A stretch of DNA of 64,000 bases from Oreohelix idahoensis (taxonomy: Eukaryota > Mollusca > Gastropoda > Stylommatophora > Oreohelicidae). This document shows positions 38,680 through 48,790 of this stretch, piece after piece. The notes beneath the pieces were generated by a model. That model saw nothing but the letters and a program-made list of their open reading frames with translations, had not been told where the DNA came from and made no database searches. The stretch covers positions 76,990 through 140,989 of the forward strand of contig JAMPIV010008049.1 in the NCBI GenBank assembly GCA_024509875.1, written 5' to 3'. Made by a program: the position numbers and the translations under genes. Position 1 is the stretch's first letter. Each line of letters opens with the position of its first letter.

Positions 38680-38855
38680 AAAGGGTAAAGAGGTGACTGG
38701 CGTGATCCAGCAAATGCTGAAAGTTGTCTGGGCTGATGATATGGAAAAGAGAACTAGAGACAGAAATGAAATGGACGAGGAAGACCTGTCATAAGTTTGT
38801 TGAAGGTCTATGCTCCTTGAGGAGTTGAAGGAAGATGGTGAAGAAAATAAATAAT
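38680..38855 (+). mobile_element. degraded LINE 3' remnant, plus strand
   Basis: Matches the reverse complement of 12955-13070 ('tgttgaaggtctatgctcct' and 'tgaggag'). Broken coding only. Confidence 0.45.
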
Positions 38856-39177
38856 CTGCACATTCCGTTCATCACTGTCTCTTTCTCCTTTTAATTTTCA
38901 CATTCCTCTAAGACCAAATCTCTTGTCCCCTAGCAATCACTGCATATGCCCGAATTCAATTCATATATTTCACTCCAACAAAGATTGAAGGAAAAATAAA
39001 TTTGTTACGGCCTTAAAATAGAATTCGGAGAGACAGTCAAAAGGGGTAAGGATTAGATAGGCTCTATCTTAAACCCAACCTTAATCTTAACCCTAACGAC
39101 GCTGGCGACTTAGCCTGCTCGGATGACATAGAAGTACACGGCCCACTTTCATTTCAACCGGTACAGATGCGTATGTA

Positions 39178-40176
39178 CGAGGGAAGGTCAAAAAGTAATG
39201 CCTCCTATTTTTTATGTATGTGAATACTGCATCAGTGTGCAATTTGTAAATTTAGCAGGATTCCTCAAACACTCTTCTGCATTGTATAGCATTACCAACC
39301 TGTTTCAGTAACAGGTGGCACCACTGTAACAGTTTAAAAATGGCTGCCAAAGACGTTCGGTTAAAACAACATTATGTCATAGAATGTTGACAGACAGACA
39401 TAAAGAAACAAGGAAAACCATAGTCATCAACCTCCTGCACCGTTAGGAAACTGAAGGAGAAGAGTTTTTATCGAATATTGTGACAGGTGATGAGACTTGG
39501 GTTCATTTTTTTTAACCAGAATCCAAGAGGCAGTCAATGGAATGGCATCACACAACATCGCCGACAAGAAAGAAGTTCAAAAGTTCACCATCTGTAGGGA
39601 AAGTTATGGCCTCCGTGTTTTGGGATGAGAAGAGTGTGATTCTTCTCGACTTCTTGGAACAGGGAAACACGGTGAATGCAGACCGTTACATTGAAACTTT
39701 GAAGAAGCTTAGAGGTCGTCTTCAGCGACTTTACCCATTAAAAGATCAGAGAACTGCACTACTGTTGCACGATAATGCCACGCCACACACTGCTAAACGC
39801 ACCATTAATGCGATTGCAGAATTTGGCTGGACATTATTACCACATCCCCCTTACAGTCCCGATCTTGCACCTTCTGACTTCCATCTGTTTGGACCACTGA
39901 AAGAAGATCTTCACGGACATCACTTTGAGGACACCGAGACCCTTAAACGCGCCGTACACCAGTGGTTTAGGAAAAAGGACACAAATTTTTACCGTACGGG
40001 GATACATGCCCTTGAGAGAAGATGGAAAAAAACTGTAACAAATAACGGAGACTACATTGAGAAATAAATTTTTGAAGTTCAGACTTGGGGCTACATTTCA
40101 ATGTGAATGTTATCTGTTTTTTTGCCTATTGAATGAAATTAAAAATTACGAGGCATTACTTTTTGACCGTCCCTCG
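39178..40176 (+). mobile_element. mariner (Tc1/mariner) element, internally deleted
   Basis: A 999-bp element with terminal inverted repeats of about 28 bp ('cgagggaaggtcaaaaagta' at the left; the same with one mismatch at the right, reverse complement) and TA on both sides (39176-39177, 40177-40178). Full mariners are about 1.3 kb. Here most of the N-terminal DNA-binding coding is missing, while the catalytic part remains. Confidence 0.95.
39537..40067 (+). CDS. mariner transposase, C-terminal catalytic part
   Basis: Cut-and-paste transposase. Upstream of the ATG an in-frame stop separates the first catalytic motif (VTGDETWVHFF, about 39480-39515) from this stretch. This stretch carries GKVMASVFWDEK, LLLHDNATPHTAKR (second Asp) and PPYSPDLAPSDFHLFGPLK (third Asp, the mariner DD34D type). 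It ends ERRWKKTVTNNGDYIEK, a normal mariner C-terminus. The N-terminal helix-turn-helix domains are deleted and interrupted, so the protein is inactive. Confidence 0.9.
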   Translation: MEWHHTTSPTRKKFKSSPSVGKVMASVFWDEKSVILLDFLEQGNTVNADRYIETLKKLRGRLQRLYPLKDQRTALLLHDNATPHTAKRTINAIAEFGWTLLPHPPYSPDLAPSDFHLFGPLKEDLHGHHFEDTETLKRAVHQWFRKKDTNFYRTGIHALERRWKKTVTNNGDYIEK

Positions 40177-40179
40177 TAT

Positions 40180-40779
40180 ATTATGAATCATGACTGCACA
40201 TATTGTCAATTAAGAAATCGTCGAGGTCACCGTGTAGACCCTTCGTAATTTACTTCCTCGCAGCGCTTTAGAACACAGATGGAAATAAAAACTAGGATCT
40301 TAATCCATTTGCTATAGGCCTAGGCTAATGTTTCCACTCTTGCATCGCTGGATGCCAATAATTGTTCTGCAATATTGCAAACTATTTTGTTTCCTTTAGA
40401 TCTTATTTGTAATGCTGACAGAAAAAGAAGCAGCATACTTACTTTATGTTCACGAGCTAACAGAAATATACGATTTCGTGTAGGCTAAATACAACACATC
40501 AGAATGACCGTTTGTTATGAAATACCTACAGGAAGTCGGCGTGGTGAGTTTGTGATCTCTCCGAAAAGGAAAGGTAACTCTTTTGGATACTATCAGTGTT
40601 GCTACCCGAAATTTTGAGGCAAACATGGTAAGAAGTGCGACATTTTGAGACAAACATGGTAATGATAGACACCAGGTCTGCTAGACATAGCACTATACTG
40701 CAGTAAGACAAAGCGTGTGCTTCTTCAAGTCAGTTATGGAACAGTTCAAGGCTGGAAAGTCAAGACTAACAATGATGCT
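40180..40779. other. no recognised feature
   Basis: Between the mariner and the LINE remnant. It contains a local 30-bp duplication near 40620-40665 ('gacaaacatggtaa' and 'gcaaacatggtaa'). Nothing else supported. Confidence 0.4.
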
Positions 40780-41690
40780 GTACAATTTATCAGACGAACT
40801 AGCACAGAGGGAAATGAAAATACAGATAAAGAAGCCAAGAAAGGAAGATCTGATAAAAATCTAATAAATGTAGGGACAAGTAAATCATAGATTAAGAGCT
40901 TAATTAAAGATTTAATAACAGATGAATGGAAAGCAGAGTGGGATAAAAATCTGAAAGGAAGACATGCATATAAGTTGTTCAAGGCTCCAACAAGAAAATG
41001 TCAGATATCTAGGGAATTGAAAATTCCCAGTAATAAGAAACTTCTCAGACTACAGCTGGGCAAAGGCTATTTCAGAATAGAAGAACCTTACTGTGCAGTA
41101 TGTCTTCAAGACAATAATATAGAACATTTCTTGTTAAAATGTAAGAGGTATGAACAAATGAGAATACCAATGTTAGATTATTTGCAAGCATCCAACTTAC
41201 CTATACATATAGAAGAGGTGTTAAGAGTAAACAGACCTAGGGAACTGCATAATATAGTCAAACAATATTTAACACGAACAAATGTTAATATATAGTGGCT
41301 GGTAATGTGAAGGTCTGATGCTGTTCTTACAATGCTTATGACTTTTAACAGATGAAAGTCAATTAAATATCTGTTAAAGTCAGTTATATAACTGGAACTG
41401 CCAGGCCTTTACACCCCTTCACTTTAATATTATTCTTGTTCAGAGTTTCTTCTTGATTTTGTTTGTTTTTTATTTTATTTTTTAATTTACTTATTTATTT
41501 AACGTATAAGCACAATTGTGATTGTCCCTATTTACAATGATTTGACAGGTGTGATGCCACTTTCTCATATCGGCAGTTTTTCATATTATTTGGAATTGAA
41601 AACAATATGTATCCTAATTATAACCCATCAGAGGAAGAACGGGATATTTTTCTTCCTTAATTTAAAAAAAAAAAAAGACGAACTAGTTAG
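40780..41690 (+). mobile_element. 5'-truncated Jockey/I-type LINE with RNase H end
   Basis: Reads the end of RNase H (RGNENTDKEAKKG), then EWKAEWDKNLKGRHAYKLFK, then an open 106 codons (40975-41295). It is followed by about 370 bp of 3'UTR and an A-run. A second copy is at 53247-53967 on the minus strand, including the same 3'UTR ('gccaggcctttacacccctt'). Confidence 0.85.
40975..41295 (+). CDS. LINE ORF2 C-terminal zinc-binding region
   Basis: The 106 residues contain LLRLQLGKGYFRIEEPYCAVCLQD and NNIEHFLLKCKRYEQMR. This is the C-x2-C...H-x4-C type block found after RNase H in Jockey/I-type elements. The ATG is not a real start. Upstream codons continue in the same frame back to about 40890. 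The copy at 53934-53614 differs at only a few residues. Confidence 0.8.
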   Translation: MFKAPTRKCQISRELKIPSNKKLLRLQLGKGYFRIEEPYCAVCLQDNNIEHFLLKCKRYEQMRIPMLDYLQASNLPIHIEEVLRVNRPRELHNIVKQYLTRTNVNI

Positions 41691-42039
41691 GACCGTTCAA
41701 CCGACACGGAAAACTGGAAGGAAGTGCAAAGTGAACAAAGATGTAGTGCTGCCCAAGACGCTCTTAAGCTAAAGGAGGTAATCGGTACTACCAGACTATT
41801 AGACGGGGATTTGGTCATGGTGACATCCGCTGGTTTTTCAATGCATCAAACAAGGAACGCAGAGATATGGTAATTCGGGAAATCCAAGGAACAGAGAATG
41901 ATTGTTATTGTTAATCAGAATCGACGTCATTGCTCTACGGGCAAATTTGTTCCTGTTGTGTGCTGGTTGTATACACGCCGGATGCATCCACTCATACGTC
42001 CACCCCTACTTGCCTTACGTTTGATACCTAATTCCAACA
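41691..42039. other. no recognised feature
   Basis: Flank between two LINE remnants with no motif or repeat partner. The last part may be the decayed 3' end of the following minus-strand LINE. Confidence 0.35.
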
Positions 42040-42167
42040 ATCTTAACCTTGATAAGGAGAGGGGGAGGTCATTTATAAACATAAGGACGAGGGTGCAACT
42101 TAATGCTGACTCTTGTGGTAATCCCTCCTCTAGTGTTTTCTGGGATGATTTAGTGCCTTCAGCTGTT

Positions 42168-42242
42168 GTTTGTATTTCCTTCAGCTGTTGTTTGTATTTC
42201 CTTCAGCTGTTGTTTGTATTTCCTTCAGCTGTTGTTTGTATT
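42168..42242. repeat. 22-bp minisatellite inside RT coding sequence
   Basis: About three and a half units of 'cagctgttgtttgtatttcc' plus two bases. It expanded inside the LINE between motif A and motif B (minus-strand TTAEGNTNN). Confidence 0.85.
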
Positions 42243-42252
42243 GTTTTGTTAC

Positions 42253-42786
42253 TTAGGAAGGCTTTGATCCAGAGGTACATTTTCCATGTATGCCAATTTC
42301 TGTCATTTTGGTGAACAGCCCCTGTCTCCATACTGTGTCGTATGCTTGTTGCAGGTCGATGAATACAGCTGTGGTGTGTTTACCCTCTTGGAATGCATTT
42401 AAGGTCTTTTGCACAAAATGAAAGTATTCGTCATCTGTTCTACAAACTTTTCTAAAGTCTGCCTGACTATCATTGATGACTTTGTTGCTTTCCAGCCACC
42501 AGTTGAGCCTGTGATTCATCATTTTCTCAGTCAGTTTTCCAATTACTGAGGTCAGTGAGAGTAGTCTGTAGCTACTGGGTTCTTCAGCTGGCTTGTTTTT
42601 CTTTAGGATTGGCTTGATATTTGCAGTCAGCCAAGCTTTAGGGAGTGTACCTTCTTTCCATGTTCTGTTAATGAAGTATAAGAGTACTAACTTTGCAACT
42701 GGGCCTAGGTTTAATTTCATTTCATTGGTAATCTTGTCTAGTCCTGGAGCTTTCTTAGTCTTTAATTTTTGTAGTGCGCTTTTCAT
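42253..42786 (-). CDS. LINE RT, fingers and palm start
   Basis: Contains LKTKKAPGLDKITNEMKLNL, LTANIKPILKKNKPAEEPSS, YRLLSLTSVIGKLTEKMMNHRL and VFIDLQQAYDTVWRQGLFTK (motif A, catalytic Asp in FIDLQQAYD). These are typical of Jockey/CR1-type RT. The frame breaks after motif A. Confidence 0.85.
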   Translation of the reverse strand: MKSALQKLKTKKAPGLDKITNEMKLNLGPVAKLVLLYFINRTWKEGTLPKAWLTANIKPILKKNKPAEEPSSYRLLSLTSVIGKLTEKMMNHRLNWWLESNKVINDSQADFRKVCRTDDEYFHFVQKTLNAFQEGKHTTAVFIDLQQAYDTVWRQGLFTKMTEIGIHGKCTSGSKPS

Positions 42787-44229
42787 TTCCTGGATGGTGG
42801 ACTCAGTTTCAAATAGTAGAATGCTTGCTTTGGCTGCTCTTTGTTCTGTTTTTGTTATGTTCTTAATTGATTTGTCTAGCTGTTTTCTGTGATTGGTTTT
42901 GCTGATTTTGCGCAGTAATTGTTAAACATTTCAGCCTTTTCTTGTGTTTTAGGTGTTTCCTCCAGTTCTTAGTGATTTTGGGTTATTCTTATTTTTTTTC
43001 CCATCCAGACAGTGGAAGAGTTTCCATGCTTTGTGTCCTTTATATTTTAAGTCCAGGTTTGCACATGTTTTTGCCGTGTTTCTTTCTTTGTTTTCTTAGT
43101 ACGATATCTTACCTGTGCTGTGAGTTTGTTATAAATCATTTTATTGGCTCTGCTGGGTTCTTTTATCGACCTTTTTCCTGGCTTGCCTTTGCTTTTTAAC
43201 AATATTTTCTAGATGGAGTCAAGAAAGGGCTGAAACGTTTGTGGCTGCCTTTTGGTATGGTTATGTTTGCTATTTCAAGTACTGTATTGTCTTTGTGATG
43301 TTGTGTGTATTGTCTACTGTATCTAATATGTTAATGCTGCTAAATCTGCTATTTGAGAATGTTGCATATGTTGTCCAGTTAGCCATTTTGTAGTTTCAGT
43401 AAGTCTTTCCCTTTTGTCTGGATTTATTCTTTTTTTCTATAGTAATTAGTATTGGTCGGTGGTCACTTCAAATGTCTTCCAGGACTCAGTAAATGCAAAT
43501 GTCTGCAATGTCAGCTGATACCAAGGTATGGTCAGGTCTGCTGGCCATACCTGTAGCTATGTGCAAAAGAGTGGGTTCTGACATGGTGTTCTGTTTCAAG
43601 ATCAGGTTAGATGTGTTGCAGATTTCCTCTACTTGCCTGCCTCTTTTGTTGTATGGTTTATATTCCCATGATGGTGAATGGGCATTGAAGTCTCCAGCTA
43701 TTACAATTTTCTGGTTTGTGGTGTCTTGGAAAATGAAGTTTCCTGCAGATGTTGGGGTGCAGTAAATATTATAAATGGTCTATTTATTTCCACTGAACCA
43801 GCAGTGAACTTGTTATTTGTCTATGTCCCCGCTGCTGAGGATGTTTGTTACTGCTGCTTGAATATAATTTCTTATGAATATCAGGAGTCCTAGGCATTTA
43901 TTGCATTCGCAGCAGTACTGGGTGTATCCAGGGATGTTAAATGGTTTTCCAGGGTGGAATGATTTCCTGGAGTACTGCAACATGGATCTTGTTATCATGT
44001 AAGGTTTTGAACAGTTCTTCCTTCTTGTTTTATATTCCTGCAAAGTTGATTTGTAATATGTTTATGTACCCAGTAGTAGACTTTTCGCAAGCAGCCTGGG
44101 GTGTCACTGCTCTGCGCGGACCTTGTTTACCGATGCGACGTCCGAGCTCGTATGGTGAAAATATAGTTGTACTTGGCATTATCTTCAAATCAAAAACACA
44201 AAACAAACAAACACAGAAGACCTAGGTTT

Positions 44230-44665
44230 TCCCTGTGGTTTTCCTGAAATTCTGCAGCATATAAAGTTGAAGTCTTGAGCTCCAGCTTCTTTCCTGGGCA
44301 TTTTATCCTGTCTTGGCATGCTTTTAGAGGATCTCCATGTCTGGATTTAGTTATGAGGGAAAAGGTGAGATGGCAAGCTATGCATTCCCATCATCCAGGG
44401 GGCTCTCCAAATATGCAGATCTTAAGTAGCTGTGCTCTGGTTCTGGGCTCTCATAAAAAAATCTTGCCCAGCACTCCTCACCCATTATCCTTTCATTGTT
44501 GGGTCATGTTGCAAGCAGCCAACCAGTTAAGAGCCAGAGTTAAGTCTAGTGCTCAGGTGATTCCCCCAAGCTTAATGTGCATTGCTGGGTTCTCAACATG
44601 CTGTACCACAGGAGGAATTGTGATATTGTGCCAATGTGATGCAGCCTTAGGATCTTTAGTAGGCT
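44230..44665 (+). repeat. dispersed repeat D, plus-strand copy
   Basis: The most complete uninterrupted copy. Its blocks 'gttgaagtcttgagctccag', 'ccagggggctctccaaatat', 'ggttctgggctctcataaaa' and 'gctgggttctcaacatgctg' are each found in the same order in the split copy at 46525-46665 and 50065-50350. Confidence 0.65.
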
Positions 44666-44695
44666 ACTAGAATAGTAGTCTGAAGTCCTATGCAC

Positions 44696-45346
44696 TTTTC
44701 TAACGAGACCTTTGATATCATCTTGAACGGGGAAAAACTACAGAAAGTTGAAAGTTTCAATTATTTAGGCAGTAAAATGACTCAGGATGGTGACACAACA
44801 AGAGAAATCCATACTAGAATTGCTTTGGCAGCTAGCGCCTTCAATAGATTATCTAACATTTGGAAATTACGATCATTGAATATACATACCAAGCTTCGTC
44901 TGTTTAATTCAAATGTTATCTCAGTGTTAACATACGGCTGTGAGAGTTGGAAAATAACAAAATCATTGGAGAACAAGCTGAATACATTCGAGAACAAATG
45001 TCTTAGAAAACTCATGAACATCAGTTGGAAAGAATTCAAGACTAATCGACAAATAAGAGAAGACTCTAGGCAGAAATATGTCTCCGACTATATAAGGAAA
45101 AGACGATGGTCATATATCGGTCATGTCCTACGAATGCAAAACAACAGAATACCACTACAGGCGCTCACTTGGGTTCCTGAGGGTAAGAGGAAAAAAGGAA
45201 GACCAAAAGAAACACTCAGAAGAACAATAATAAGAGAAGGAAGAACGTTGGGCCTAAATAATGTGCAAGAGCTAAGAGGAGTGGCGTCACAACGAACAAC
45301 CTGGAGAGCACTGGTTTCTGCCTTATGCGCCGTGTTTGGTGCTTAA
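44696..45346 (+). CDS. LINE RT end and C-terminal domain (RTE-like, 5'-truncated)
   Basis: A 218-codon open frame without break. It reads FNYLGSKMTQDGDTTREIHT, FNSNVISVLTYGCESWKITK, ENKCLRKLMNISWKEFKTNR, RRWSYIGHVLRMQNNRIPLQ and GRPKETLRRTIIREGRTLGL, ending with TTWRALVSALCAVFGA. This is the region after RT motif C. The true protein extended upstream, but the element is truncated at about 44690. An (ATT)n tail follows at 45350-45374. The intact frame and simple tail suggest a young insertion of a family distinct from the 17-kb LINE. Confidence 0.88.
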   Translation, partial: FSNETFDIILNGEKLQKVESFNYLGSKMTQDGDTTREIHTRIALAASAFNRLSNIWKLRSLNIHTKLRLFNSNVISVLTYGCESWKITKSLENKLNTFENKCLRKLMNISWKEFKTNRQIREDSRQKYVSDYIRKRRWSYIGHVLRMQNNRIPLQALTWVPEGKRKKGRPKETLRRTIIREGRTLGLNNVQELRGVASQRTTWRALVSALCAVFGA

Positions 45347-45374
45347 AGAATTTATTATTATTATTATTATTATG
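45347..45374. repeat. (ATT)n LINE tail
   Basis: About eight ATT units directly after the stop of the LINE frame. This is the microsatellite-type 3' tail of the element. Confidence 0.85.
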
Positions 45375-45939
45375 GGTTTCCTTCACACCCCTGGTGGAAG
45401 CAAGAACTGTATTGTTTTAGCACTTGGAAAGATAAGGGGAATGTTTTGCATCTCCCTGCAATCTGTAGCCAAGGTAGGGTTCAAAATGCTCAATCCCCGT
45501 CACCAAATCGTCTGCTGGTTATGCCGAGTTCTCTTGGGCTCTAGGCATGTGACCAAACGTTTGAGACGAAAGGATCGTCACGTCCTCAGTCTTTGTGCCT
45601 TTATTTTGGGTTTCATTCATCAGGGAGTGATGCATACTGGTTCACAATCTCCAAGTCTGTTCAGTAAAGCTCTGGCAGTCAACCACGGTGGGGTGTGTTT
45701 GGTGATAGTGCACCAGGTTTATTACGGAGGTTTGCTCCTCTAGATCCGTTGTGTTAAGCATGGGGATTCACATTCCAGTGACCAGGGCCACCTCGAGGAG
45801 GTTGTGGTTATTCTCCACGCACAATGGAATGAGATAATTTGCTAGACCAGGTCTAGGTTTCCACATGAAGGAAACCTCACTACCTGCAACACCGACACAT
45901 CATATCCCTTGTCTGGGATACAGACTTGGACCCCTATAG
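45375..45939. other. no recognised gene
   Basis: An open plus-strand frame of 135 codons starts inside the LINE tail (45336) and shows no family motif. It leads into the heptad minisatellite. Confidence 0.35.
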
Positions 45940-46440
45940 ATGTAGGTGAAGAAGTCATAGATGTAGGTGAAGATGTCATAGATAAAGGTAAAGAAGTCAT
46001 AGATGTAGATGAAGATGTCATAGATGTAGGTGAAGAAGTCAAATATGTAGATGAAGAAGTCAAATATGTAGACGAAGAAGTCAAATCTGTAGACGAAGAA
46101 GTCATAGATGTAGATGAAGAAGTCAAATATGTAGATGAAGTAGTCATAGATGTAGATGAAGACATTAAATATGTAGACGAAGAAGTCATATATGTAGATG
46201 AAGAAGTCAAGTATGTAGACGAAGAAGTCATATATGTAGACGAAGAAGTCAAATATGTAGATGAAGAAGTCAAATATGTAGATGAAGAAGTCAAATATGT
46301 AGCCGAAGAAGTCAAATATGTAGACGAATTCAAATATGTAGACGAAGTCAAATATGTAGATGAAGAAGTCATGGATGTAGGTGCTGAAGCCAGAGATGTA
46401 CGTGAAGGAAGTCAGAGATGTACGTGAAGGAAGTCAGAGA
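45940..46440. repeat. 21-bp heptad minisatellite, array 1 (about 24 units)
   Basis: Units of 'gatgtagatgaagaagtcat' plus one base. The plus strand reads repeated V-D-E-E-V-x-x and the minus strand S-S-S-T-x-x-T. Both strands stay open because no stop can form in these frames. Two shorter 15-bp units occur near 46330-46355. The same motif forms array 2 at 51088. Confidence 0.93.
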
Positions 46441-46524
46441 TGAAGGTGTTGTTGTTTAACTAGGGCTGCTGAGCTCTTTAGCAGCCAATACCAAGTTGGA
46501 GACTCCTTGGTTTTATCTACATTG

Positions 46525-46665
46525 TAGATCTAAGCGTTTCCTGTGGCTTTTCTGCCATTCCGAAACGTGTTGGGTTGAAGTCATGAGCTCCAGTTTCTCC
46601 AGCTTGGCTTGCATTTAAAGGATAGTCACACCTGGTCCCAAGCTAGGAGTAAGAAGTGCGTAGCA
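46525..46665 (+). repeat. dispersed repeat D, 5' half of a split copy
   Basis: Matches 44240-44350 ('ggttgaagtcatgagctcca') and stops at the TIR element. The alignment resumes at 50065. Confidence 0.65.
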
Positions 46666-47104
46666 CATACCTGTCAACCTCCTGAGACAAAAACCTGTAT
46701 GCCGGACCAAAAAAATCCTTACAAACACCCAAAAATCCTTACGCAAAAAATATATTATTAATAAATTATACACAATACAGTTTTAAAACGAGAATTGACA
46801 CATACAAATCTATTAGCATTTGAATTAGTGTGATATAAAACATGCTAATAGTCTCATGCTGTTCTTTACATATAAAAAGCTTAGTGATCGTGAGGTACTA
46901 TTCTTTCGATGCACAGTATTTTGTATTATAATCAACACATGCACTTTTAGCACTTTGCAGAATTGCATTTGTGGGCTTAAAGTCTGCCCAGCATGTATCA
47001 ATGTTAATCTTACACTGTAAAAAAAGTAGTGAGTGTGTCTGCATTCATGGACCTCCTGCAGTTTGTGTGGATTTTTTTATTGAAAAATAAAGCAGCGAAG
47101 TTTA

Positions 47105-47775
47105 CGGCAAACAAACTTTTTTTTCTAGTTATGTAGGGCAGGCACAGAATATTATAACATTAATTTATTGGAAATATTTAAATGGTCAAAATATAACTGG
47201 AAAGATTAAGAGAATGAAAAAAAAAAATACAACAAAGCAAAGAGCTAACAGCAAAAAAAAAATTAACCAAATTATGAACATAATATCAAATCTAGGAAGA
47301 AAAACGTAGCACCAAAAATTTACAAAATTATTTAAGAGTTGGTAGCCTAGACCAGTGATAATAGATTGCCACTTTATTAAAGAATAAAGCAGCAAATCTC
47401 GACCGCTGAATAAAGTAGGTAGGCCTACTCAATGCAAATAAACTTTTTTTTTCTACTTTTGTAGGGCCTACACAAAATTTTATGATATTAATTTATTGGA
47501 AATATTTAAATGGTCAAAATATAACTGGAAAGATTAAGAGAATGACAAAAATAAAATACAACGAAGCAAAGCAAACAGCTAACAGCAAAAAATTAACCAA
47601 ATTATGAACAGAATATCAAATCTAGGAAGAAAAAACGTACTACCAAAAATTTACAAAATTATTATTTAAAAGTTGGTAGCCTAGACCAGTGATAATAAAT
47701 TGCCACTTTATTAAAAAAATAAAGCAGTGAATCTTGATCGCTGGAATAAAGTAGGCCTACTCAATGTAGTGAAGT
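47105..47775. repeat. 335-bp direct duplication inside the TIR element
   Basis: The two halves share long blocks such as 'ttaatttattggaaatattt', 'aaatggtcaaaatataactg', 'tcaaatctaggaagaaaaa' and 'ggtagcctagaccagtgata'. A third, partial copy is at 49475-49630. Confidence 0.9.
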
Positions 47776-48589
47776 GAATCTGTATGACAACACGCTCAAA
47801 AATTCCCCGCTCAAAAACTAGTTAACGTATTTTTAAATCTATAAATAACTACAGTATTTGAAATTTGTCTGAGGGCCTAGTCAAATTTTCGCCAACAATT
47901 TCTCTAGTATATTTGAATTTGTCTAGGAAACAAGTCAAAAGTTACCGCCCACCAAAATTTATCTAAGAGCATAGTACCAATTTAACAACCAATACAATCG
48001 TTTCCTTTTCTTGTAGTGATAAGAAAATTTTGGTTGACGTGGAAATAATGCCCATTTTGTGTTTTTGACCGAACGTAGATAATTTATTTCTTAATAACTA
48101 AAGATAATTAAAATGAAAGGGATATCTCGAATTATAGCGCTCACATTGCTTAACACCTAAACATAAAGATTCCCTCATAATAAAATTATATTAACTTAGA
48201 AAAATGTATTTTAGTAATATTCATACATCAGGGAAACACCCGATTTAATTTTAAAAAAAAATTAATTATATTGACATGCAAGGAAATAGCGCGAAAATAA
48301 ACATATAGAAAGATAGAGATAAATTGGCCATTTTATTATCACTTAAAATAATTAAAATCGGTCCAATAATAACTATAATATAAATAAAATAAGTTTATTC
48401 AGTTTGTACAAGCAAGTTATAAAACCGTTTCGGTAAGATTATTTACAATTTTCTTGACTACGCTCTGATTGGCCAGTCGTATCGCTATGAATAGCACTGG
48501 GAACCTCGAAAGCTTGCCACAAAATTTTTTAATTCAAACCAAGCGGTACGCAGTATATCAGACGGGAAATGCCACATCTTTTGCCGTTC

Positions 48590-48790
48590 TGAACTGAAAG
48601 CAAATCTAGAGAGCCGTTTGATGGCCTGTCAGCTTGTGTTTGTATGCCTGATGGTTTTGTCTCGCATTTATCACTAAAGCTGCCTCCACACTTGGGAAGT
48701 CTATGGGTGACAGGAGCTCGGCATTTAACACGAGCCAGGGCCCGACATTCTCATTAAGGAGCTGCACGTTATGAAGGCCTGAATGGTGGA
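48590..48790 (-). other. open antisense stretch in the TIR element, possible coding relic
   Basis: About 60 codons are open on the minus strand (…VGPWLVLNAELLSPIDFP and SVEAALVINARQNHQAYKHK…). Its composition is more GC-rich than the rest of the element. No family recognised. It could be a transposase relic or chance. Confidence 0.2.

Larger units (their letters stand above)
42040..44225 (-). mobile_element. Jockey/CR1-type LINE remnant (endonuclease to RT)
   Basis: On the minus strand from 44200 downward: an endonuclease start (IHVAVLQE, YTQYCCECNKCLGLLIFIRN), an endonuclease core (NQKIVIAGDFNAHSPSWEY, about 43720-43670), then an intact RT part (42786-42253). It ends with motif B (LPQESALSCTLVLMFINDLP, about 42110-42050). 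Motif C and the 3' end are missing. Many frame breaks in the endonuclease half. Confidence 0.8.

Noticed and set aside
39085..39110. Telomere-like 'ttaaccctaac'
   Set aside because: A single short match without tandem TTAGGG repeats. Chance is sufficient.
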